Source: Platynereis dumerilii | Lineage: Eukaryota; Annelida; Polychaeta; Phyllodocida; Nereididae | Direction: 5' to 3' | Length of the DNA stretch: 64,000 bases | Assembly (NCBI GenBank): GCA_026936325.1 | Contig: JAPTHN010000010.1 | Coordinates: 47,590,650 to 47,654,649, forward strand | Shown: piece by piece, positions 55,613-64,000 of the stretch | Layout of the letters: each line of letters opens with the position of its first letter | Position numbering within the stretch: position 1 is the stretch's first letter | The notes under the pieces: model-generated | Database searches by the model: none | Told to the model about the DNA's origin: nothing | Seen by the model: only the letters and a program-made list of their open reading frames with translations | Translations under genes and position numbers: made by a program

Positions 55613-57080
55613 GGGATCAAGTTGTTCAAATTACAGGTAACGGAATACCAGATCTCATTAGCTTAATAGCTTCATGTACAAGTTGCATGTGGAAGTTGAT
55701 ATCCAGGCAGCGAGAAATGAGCACTGAAGAGAACAAAACTAATAGCTTCATTAACAATAAGTGAATTAAAGATTAAAATGTCTAAAATTGATCATTATTT
55801 CCATTTTTTGGTTTGTGAATAAAGGTAAAATTATGAAGAAAAAAAAACTGAAAAATTGGGACGAGATTGCAATTTATAAAGTATGAACACTTCGAAGAGC
55901 CTCACAAGATATCTACCTGAGGAAATACAAAATTATATGCAGCTCCAGCTCGCAGGGCGAGGGAAGCCTTTCTGCATATATTTAGTTTTCTTTACCTTCT
56001 AAAATTTTTTGTTTCGTTTTTTCTTTCTCAAAATAATTGGCCGAGACTCCCCCAAATAAGGAATTTAGATTTAACAAGACTAATCCTTGAGCCCAATAAG
56101 TCGAATAAACTTCCCGGCTTTGACGGTGAATTTGCGGAGAGGTACAAATGAAGTCAGATGGATGGTAACCCTGTCTACAACACCGGATTAGTCCTTGGTC
56201 GACTCCAACCTAAATCTCAGTAATTCCTAACTTAATCCCAAGTAATTCCTAAATAATTCCAATTTGCTGGAGCTCCACAAAAAGACAAACGAGATCTCTT
56301 GCCAAATATAATTTGGAGGCAGAGGGTCTTTGCAAAGGATTACATTTCCTAGGTCATCACTCCTACACTCAAGTTACAGCCAGTCTTGTCGGAGTTGAAA
56401 TAAACTAAACCACATAGCTTATACATGCCTTCGAACTCAAGGTATGAAAGAGAGTCAAGTTATTGTAGTTTCAAACCTTAATATGGGGTTGCAATTATAA
56501 AATCAGAATGATAGCTGCACTACCAAATGACTTTCAGTGGTTTTTTAAACAACGGTTTGTCTTACAGTGTTTGGCCGTTGTAATATAAATGACTGTTCAC
56601 TACTATGGTTTAAAATTGACTCGCATAATATCGTTGAAAATGATATAGAAAAAATAATCAATACTACCCATGAAGACTGTGTGTAAGACATGTATTATAA
56701 GACCCAATGTTACCATTACAATAATGCGAAGAATATATTAAGAGAATGCAGCTTGCAAATGGAAAGACAAATTTTGCAAAATACGCTCAAGTGTTAAATG
56801 TGGACACAAAGGAAACCTGTTCTGCCATATAATTTGACGGCGGAAAGCGCCAATTCGAATACTTTTTCCGTTTCATTTGTTCCTCAGCTGCTTCGAAACT
56901 TTTGGAGTCTTTATTTTCTGGCACGATTCCGATACAGTCAGCATTTTTGGCGTTCACTTAAACATGAACTTGCATGGGTCCTTCGTGCTAAATAGAAGTG
57001 TTTGTCGTATGACAGGTGACGATAAGCGACAAGCGAGTATGGCCCACTTAGATGGTTCTGGTTGATATTTAAATACAGAA
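55613..57080. other. Non-coding interval
   Basis: No supported gene. A phrase GGCTTTGACGGTGAATTTGC at 56119 recurs in altered form at 59609 (AGCTTTGACGGAGAATTTTG), so an unrecognised dispersed repeat may be present. Confidence 0.5.
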
Positions 57081-57190
57081 ATGACTGAGGCTTTCAGTCT
57101 TGTGTTTTGCACTTGGCAAACTAATTAGGACAGGAAGACACAGCAATGAGGTAAAGGATGATTAAACCAGCACAGGTAACCCAGTAACAA
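57081..57190 (-). mobile_element. SINE fragment
   Basis: Plus strand has TGAGGCTTTCAGTCTTGTG, CAAACTAATTAGGACAGGAA and CAATGAGGTAAAGGATGATT: the body and tail of the window's SINE without its tRNA head. Confidence 0.7.
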
Positions 57191-59457
57191 CTACTGCAAT
57201 TCCATTGAATTTCCACGCTAAAACAAAAGTCCATTACTTCATTGAAATGTTGACCAGATTGACAAATGCTTCTGCTCAATAGGTTGATGGAAAAAACATT
57301 CTGGGGAATCGTGTGCATGACATGCCATGACAAAAACAGGCCAAAAGTAAAATTGCATTAATGAAAATAAGTAAAAAGAAAGAAGAAAATAATAATGACA
57401 GCGGCAAAGATAGAGATAAAAGACATAAAAAGAAGAGATTAGGATAATTGAAAAACAAAGAGACAGACAGACAGACAGACAGAGAAAAAGATGGGAAGTG
57501 CGAGCGGCATAAAAAGACACAGAGCCCAACGTGAGCTGCGATCGATCAATTGCTTTTCTGGGTGAATGAAGGAAAGCCGACACCAAAGAGCCAAGGCAGA
57601 AAAGCTGACAGTGCTAGGAATGGGTGCAGAAGAGAGCTCAAAAGAGAGGCAGCTGAAGAATAAGCCCCAGCACACAGAGAGGAGCTAATGTAAATCACAA
57701 ATTGAAGGGTTGGGCCAGAGCAATTCACTGAATTCAAACGAGGGCCAATCTGACTGACAGAGGACTGAAGCAAGACTAAAAGATGACCGACCAGTGACCT
57801 CAGGATGACCCAAAGATGACCGACCAACGGCCAAAGGTGGCAAACAGTCGTGAATCACCCTTTTAATGAGACCAGGCCAACTCCGGGCACCCAAAGTGGA
57901 ATTTCCGCCCGACTTCTTGGCCAATCTTGGACAATCGGTGTCTGTCTTGAATTCCATCCAAGCCTCAGAGGGCAATGCCGCTGTGATTTTGGAGGCGTCA
58001 TCCAATTTCTAACTTACCACTCCTGTTCCATTTATATTCCAAGCCTAAATTATACTGGACAGTGGACACTATACAACAAAGATCAGCTTCTGGTTTAGGT
58101 TTAACCTCACATCAACATACCGCATTACAAGACCCAAACCTGTTCAATAGGACAGTATAATAGGTCATTCACCCCGGTTTGAAATTGAGCCAATCAATAG
58201 CCAATCAATGGAGAATTGACTTCTTCTCAAATAAAAGGGTCATTTCCTCCTCAAATCCAGCTAAAGTAATATTTGCAGAGTCTGTTGCCTGCTATTGGCA
58301 GTACCTATTGCCTCACATTATTCCAGTTGGTAACACTTGTGATACTGACAAACTGATGTCACTTCAATAGAAAACCATCAAGATATATGGTTTCCAAATA
58401 TTTCGATATACTTGAGCCAAATTCCAATAACGGCAGTAAATCACACGAGCAGAAGTTTTGCACGTTATCCGCAGTTATCCACAGTTATCTGCCATTGTCT
58501 CCGAACATTTTCACAACACTAATCCAAAAATCAATTATACCGGTGATATCACAGATAACAGGAATTTCCAAAACCATATATAGCAGACCGGCATAAACTT
58601 TATGGCCATGTATGGCCATGTGTGGCCATTTACAACAATGTACAAGGTCATTCAGAGAAATAAACCAAATAGCTTGTGTCACCTTATGAGCATAACAAAC
58701 AACTTTTACCTTTACTTCATATCTGATTCAACAGATATTAATGTCATTTGTTACTTTCGATAACACTGCCTTCGAGTCCGATATCAGCAACAGAAATATT
58801 AGCAGATCCAAGCAATATGAGATGTTTCCATGTTTCCATTTCTTATATTGTTTCTCATATCATATGATATTCTGCTATGCAATGGCATTAGAAGTGGCAT
58901 CACAAGTGCAATATAGCATGCAGCTGAGAGTGTCAAAGGATATATATGGGTCTTTCATATTGGGTCTAGCCCTACCACTCAAAGTCTCTTAGACCATCTC
59001 TGCCCCTGTGCACTGTGTGCAGCCACTGGTGGTGCCACAGCAAATGGAGGTGGCCCATGATGTATTATATGAACTGAACCATCAAAAACTTGGGAACACA
59101 GAAGCTGTGACCACACTCTGCTATTTGTCATGGCCCAATATAGGCAGACATTACTTCTACAAAGTCCCACCACCGGGTCCCGCTGTGACATTTGCATCGA
59201 GCAGCAACCAACTTCAGAGCTCTGCAGACATTCGCTTATGACATTTGGCTACCGACACTTGGCACCAAGACGAATTTGGGATGTAAGTCACAAGAAATAT
59301 CACACTAATGTTTGCGCCACCCAAACTGTAAACGGCACTTCTCTTAATATGAAAACTTGATAGATGGATTGCTGGACCATGGACACCAGTCTTGTGACGA
59401 TACAATTTCATTAATACAATTCATCATAGGTAACGTCATGAGATTTGAGTCCTTGAG
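57191..59457. other. Non-coding interval
   Basis: No supported gene. Includes a GACA microsatellite at 57461-57481 and an ATGGCCATGT(A/G)TGGCCAT repeat near 58600-58628. Open frames here are short and without recognised homology. Confidence 0.55.
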
Positions 59458-59735
59458 AGATGGACGAATGATTGGGGTTTTATAAATCCTGTGTGTATGC
59501 ACTCTTAAGAGGGTAAGTAAGACAGCAGGGAGGTTTACAAGGGAACATCAATGAGGTGAAGGATGACCAAAGGGCGCATCAATGAGACAAAAGATGACTA
59601 AAACTTTCCAGCTTTGACGGAGAATTTTGCGGAGAAGACTAAAACGGTGACCCAGCCAGCGCTGGAATCGAACACAAGATCCAGCTTGGAACGCTTGAGT
59701 GCTACCAACTGTCTTAACCCCAAACGCTCACACCC
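59458..59735 (-). mobile_element. SINE copy with internal duplication or insertion
   Basis: Starts GATGGACGAATGATTGGGG and keeps the tRNA-side B-box complement GGAATCGAACAC near 59664. The body is longer than other copies: ACATCAATGAGGTGAAGGATGA is partly repeated as GCATCAATGAGACAAAAGATGA, with an inserted AGCTTTGACGGAGAATTTTG phrase. Confidence 0.7.
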
Positions 59736-60008
59736 CTCTTTAAAACTCTGGTCAGAATAACACAGACAGACAAACCGATAACACCTGACACGGGGTGACA
59801 GACTAACCAGCACTGACACACAGATGGACCCTGGCTCGGTCGGAGGAAATCAATCCTCCTCCACAAAGAGCCACCCGCAGGCAAAACGGCCACTAATCTG
59901 CCAGGATAGCAATCTGCTGTTCTCAGGGATATCATGCCAGGGGACTATTAGGCTGCGTTAAAATTTCATAGAAATGGCAAGTCAATGCAAGGGGTCAATG
60001 GCACACTC

Positions 60009-60064
60009 AGTGCTACACTCCAGTGCTACACTCCAGTGCTACACTCCAGTGCTACACTCCAGTG
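60009..60064. repeat. 13-bp tandem repeat (AGTGCTACACTCC)
   Basis: Four full units of AGTGCTACACTCC plus a partial fifth; nearly perfect, so young. Confidence 0.93.
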
Positions 60065-61239
60065 CCAAAGGTGCAGCACTGACAGATGCAGTACTTTGAG
60101 AGCAGTCAATTTCTGTTGTGGTATTTACTTGTCAGTGGTAGCAGAATCTTTTTCAAGAGCGTGCTGCACTGTCCAAAAAGACTGCGACATTATGGAAGAA
60201 TAATGACAATTGTCATTCTCGGGCGACATCCATTGTTCATAGGATAAAATCAGGTTTGACTGACAAGAAATTAATGTATTTAACCATACTGAAGACTTCA
60301 ACGAACATGACATCACACGTAAAAGCAACTGCGCAGTGCGCACTATACATACATATTTTATATTTTCTTCGATATTATAAGCGGAGTCTAAGAGCAACTT
60401 GAGAATGGAAATGAGGAAGAAATCGATCGGATCAAATCCCCGGATTAAATCCCTGCATTGCAAGCAAGACGACAGAAGACGGTGCATGCAATAATAATTT
60501 CAATGTACACGTGCAATGAGACCCAAAAAGAAGATCTAGGCTCCGGCAGCAAGTTGATACAGAGGCAGGTGTGAGATGCACCTGATAACCATAGCTATCC
60601 ACCTGTTGCAGTAGAAGTACTAGCAGCAGTAGCAGTAGCAGCATTAGAGCTGATTCGGTAGCATCCTCAACTCTTGACCTCCTCATCAGTACTGTCAGCA
60701 TCCCTGCTACAACTGTGTAGCAAGAATGTGCTGTCACAATGTCATCTCTGTTACACTTCAAGGAATGACCCTTTTACAAAGCCAGGGGAATGGCATTCTG
60801 TGATTTCTGTCTTCGACGTCGATTCAAATCAGTCAATAATATGAGGATACTGTTCATAAGAATGATGCCACAACTTATTAGAGTGCAGTTCTTGAGGTTT
60901 TTTTACAATTTTAGCCCAATGTGCCTGCCATCGTTCTTGCTATACTACAATAAATTGGTTTGTAGCGGGGCTATTGGCTGTTAACAAGGGAGTATTTTAT
61001 CTGCTAAATGATTGGGCACCAATAAGGCAGTCCCATACAATACATGGCAGGGTGGACTGTTTGAAGGATGATAGCGCTTGCCGGGGTCCTCTATTTTACT
61101 TCTGCTCTACTTTCCGCAGACAACACAGACATATATATCAGTCGTAGTCAATTTTCTTGCTTCGCTAAATATTGTACTGCACTAACAGAGTTTTATAGTG
61201 GGTCTGATACCACAGGCTATATAACCACTTAGCCACCAT

Positions 61240-61490
61240 TCCCCAGCGGTCCCTAGGCATCAGTGGCACTGGTGGCAACATCGCTGACACACGGCTGACA
61301 CATCGCTGGTGGCGGCACAACTGAGTGGTTTCCCCATCTCTTGTGAAACACACAGGCCGTGACCTTGACCTACAAATCCCAAGGGCACAAACACCACGTG
61401 ACCAGGAGCAGCCAATCAGCCGCAGCGGAGAGACCGTTCGAGACAGGAAGTTCCGTTGAGGCGAGTCAAGGTAATTGAATCTGCGAGGGC
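61240..61490. promoter_or_regulatory. GC-rich promoter-like patch
   Basis: Locally GC- and CpG-rich in an AT-rich window. Read on plus, it has an E-box ACCACGTGACC (61395), a CCAAT box GCCAATCAGC (61413), an ETS-like ACAGGAAGTTCCG (61444) and then a possible donor TCAAG|GTAATT (61471). It could be the promoter of a plus-strand gene to the right or, bidirectionally, the distal OSBPL8 promoter 11 kb from the start codon. No coding exon is seen nearby. Confidence 0.35.
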
Positions 61491-61814
61491 AACTGATAAA
61501 TGAGGGTCGGAAGCAGATGGGTCAGGTCCTCACTGGATGACATGACAATAATTAGGCCAACAACTACTATCATAATCACTACACTAGTCCCTGAGACCAG
61601 CAACCGTCCCCCTTGTGCAGACTGGGAAGATCTCTCATGCCATGCACTCCCTTGGGCAATTTTCGGTATACGAAATAAAGTTAGCATATGTAGCATTGTT
61701 CGGGACGACCATTATACAACTTCCAGAAGTATCGGTATGATTGCAACAAAATACACTGTCGTACCATACACTGCAGAGAGTAGCCTTCGGAAAGTTTTGG
61801 TTACTGGCTCAGAG

Positions 61815-62040
61815 GGCCGTACAACGTACGTCCTGTATTTTTGCATTGTACTAACCAGCAATCCTGCGAAAAAACCCCAATAGGAGAATACGAGAGGCCA
61901 GGACCATAGTATTGACAGTAATGCAGCCGGTACACTTGTTTCATGGGATGAAACATCTGTCTGACAAGAGTTACCCAAGGCGGGAATCAAACCTAGGTTC
62001 AAGAGGCTAGCAGATCTGCACAAGGCAAGGTTCAACTCTG
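61815..62040 (-). mobile_element. SINE, diverged copy
   Basis: ACGTACGTCCTGTATTTTTGC begins the copy on plus (given as ACGTCCTGTATTTTTGC), and GGGAATCAAACCTAGG near 61981 is a degenerate B-box complement. The body is poorly conserved. Confidence 0.5.
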
Positions 62041-62527
62041 TGATGACTACAGGGACATGATAATGACAGAGCAAGACAAGAAAAATCATGTAATTTACAA
62101 TTGTAGATATCTAATATGATAGAATATGACAGCAAAACTATTGCCAAGGACATAACAACTTATATGACCCAAGTTGCTATGGGAATGACCATAGCAACCG
62201 ACAAGCAACAAGCCACAAGAGAGTAATTACTGCCAGATGTAATTGCAATCCTGCGATTCCTGATCAATTGATAATGGATGGCATTTGGCTATACTCCTCA
62301 TGATTGTATCGTGTAGAGGATGAAGAGGACGAAATTGATGCTGCGTCATTCTCCCAGGGACAAGAACGTGACGGAAGAAAGACCTGTCCTCATCTTACTA
62401 ATTCATATGAACCAAATTACCATGGGCAGTACATTTGGTCGTACATGTGCATCTGAATATATTGGTAACACAGCAGTAAGAATTTAATAATGGTAATACT
62501 GACAATGACATTCTCCACCCAACAACA

Positions 62528-62600
62528 GGGCATGTCGCCTTGCTCAGTGGCAGCACTCTAGGCAGTGAACTTCTCAGACCCGGGTTCTATTCTCCGCCCG
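62528..62600 (+). mobile_element. tRNA-like SINE head, opposite orientation
   Basis: TTGCTCAGTGGCAGCACTC is A-box-like and GACCCGGGTTCTATTC is B-box-like, about 35 bp apart on the plus strand: a tRNA-related head unlike the other copies in direction. It does not form a complete tRNA. Confidence 0.4.
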
Positions 62601-64000
62601 AGCAAGTAAGATGGAGGTTCAACCGTTTCATTCTGTGCTGAAAATGCATCTTGTCTCATTACTGTGACCCTTGTCTTTCCTATTGCGCCTTATTGGTGCA
62701 AAAATAGGATGTTGAGCTGTATCAACCACCAATGCAATAAGAAGCCGATTCATTAAGGGAAGCAATAATGTGACCAATATTCCGAGATTGGACTGAGAGC
62801 ACACGACAAATGATTCGCGAATTGGACCTGAACTCATCACAGATGCTCGGCATTTGCAGCCAATAACCACATGTTAATGAAGATAATGAGCTCTACATTG
62901 TGTACTAACCTGATAAACTGCTTGTCCGGGCATGTGCCTTAGATTAGGCATTACCCTGGAAACCAGGAGTGACCTATTCCAAAGGTCATGAGGGAAATGT
63001 TACTGTCCTTGCAAGTCCACCATCATGTCACACTTGGGCAAAATCTTCCATGACTGGTTTCTTATGAGACATTTTTCACAGAGATACCAATAAGGTCGTG
63101 TGAATAGATGAACGTCATGTAATAATGATGATAACAAGTAGCTTGATTACAACACATCATCAACATTAATTATATCATGCACATGTCACATCAGTGAGAT
63201 TCTAGTTCCCAGGTATGGTGTTGCAACACTCAACAGTTGCTGCCGACCAATGTCTCCTGGGACTCTTGCCGAAATTTCTTAAAATATCACGAGATATCGA
63301 TAAAATTTGTCGCATCTATGACTGATCGATTGCGATAATCTTGTTTTTTCAGCAGACGTTATCATCCATCTTTGTTTATGTAACTTAGTCCACAGGGCAC
63401 AGACCTGATAGTCCCTGATAGTCAGATGGTATCGGACTGTTCCAGAAGGTGTATTGGCATTACAGGCATTACAGGCATTACAGAGATGACAGAAGTGCGG
63501 AGTGTGCTTTTTCACCCAAAGCTGCGTGTTGAACGACAATTACTCCCCTGTCCTCCGCGTCTCAGATTAGATTAAGAATTAGATTAGGAATTATCAGGAG
63601 ATCTATTGAGTCTAGTCTTCAAGACTGCCAACAAAAGTGCTGATTCTGTTGGACGATAGATTCAGAATCAAGAGACAGAAAAAATCACAGCCAGTGATCT
63701 ACGCTTTGTGTCCCAGCCGACCCTTACGCCCTTGCAGACTCAGACTCGGACTCATTTATTTTTTGCTCACAAAAAAAAAACATTATATAAATAAATTGCA
63801 ACATCAACAATAAACCAAGAGCAAAGGGACACGTCGATGGCAAAAACATTACCGCTGCTGAGGAGCCCAATTTTTGAGAAAGTATATCAAGGCACAAAGA
63901 GGTTGCGAGAGGCACGACCAGCACTTTTCATTCTTACCTAAAATAATAGTAATGTGCTTTGCAGCTCAATGAACCTCAACCTTATCAATCAACCCACCGT
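62601..64000. other. Non-coding interval to window end
   Basis: No supported gene. GGCATTACA is repeated three times at 63453-63482. Nothing else recognised. Confidence 0.55.

Noticed and set aside
61500-61883. 127-codon plus frame next to the GC-rich patch
   Set aside because: No recognised homology, unusual composition, and it runs into a SINE.
62528-62600. Possible tRNA gene
   Set aside because: A- and B-box-like sequence but no complete cloverleaf; better read as a SINE head.

Overview
The window is intron-rich, AT-rich animal nuclear DNA. Three conserved animal genes with GT-AG introns and dense repeats (SINEs, LINEs, MITEs, minisatellites) point to a marine-type invertebrate or non-vertebrate deuterostome. 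The phylum cannot be fixed from the sequence alone.

Layout. (1) About 1-9790, minus strand: the 5' end of a BLTP3 (UHRF1BP1/UHRF1BP1L, SHIP164) orthologue. It shows exon 1 (9747-9790), exon 2 (8699-8861) and then at least 8.7 kb of intron filled with tRNA-derived SINEs, minisatellites and a LINE 3' end. (2) 9791-10229: a 439-bp divergent promoter interval. (3) 10230-12046, plus strand: a complete five-exon SSBP1 gene (mitochondrial single-stranded DNA-binding protein, 155 aa) with a poly(A) signal at 12214. Its exon-2 splice donor is the first unit of a 19-bp minisatellite. (4) 13241-14743: a hAT-like foldback element with an 8-bp target duplication. (5) 14880-17680: a 2.8-kb, 15-bp minisatellite. 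(6) 17681-23203: a repeat-poor AT-rich stretch, probably partly the OSBPL8 3' UTR. (7) 23204-49958, minus strand: a complete coding region for the single invertebrate ORP5/ORP8 orthologue (oxysterol-binding-protein-related, ER-anchored lipid exchanger). It has 19 coding exons, 949 codons and an additional frame-preserving candidate cassette exon. Its introns hold an array of YY1-like motifs, a LINE interrupted by a 2,011-bp hAT-like element, a second near-identical copy of that element, and two small MITEs. (8) 50038-64000: upstream sequence without a recognisable coding exon, holding a LINE 3' end, SINE copies, a 26-bp satellite with 78-bp higher-order structure, and one GC-rich promoter-like patch near 61.4 kb.

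The genes: ORP5/8 and BLTP3 are both lipid-transfer proteins (ORP8 exchanges PS/PI4P at ER-plasma-membrane contacts; BLTP3 is a bridge-like chorein-domain protein on endocytic vesicles), and SSBP1 works in mtDNA replication. SSBP1 and BLTP3 share a promoter region. SSBP1 and OSBPL8 converge tail to tail across the repeat block. No RNA gene, CRISPR array, LTR element or viral fossil was recognised. I found no convincing new multi-gene system; the most interesting signals are the splice-donor minisatellite, the candidate cassette exon, the YY1-like array and the twin hAT-like elements. All exon boundaries were read by eye and checked for phase; none was tested against RNA.
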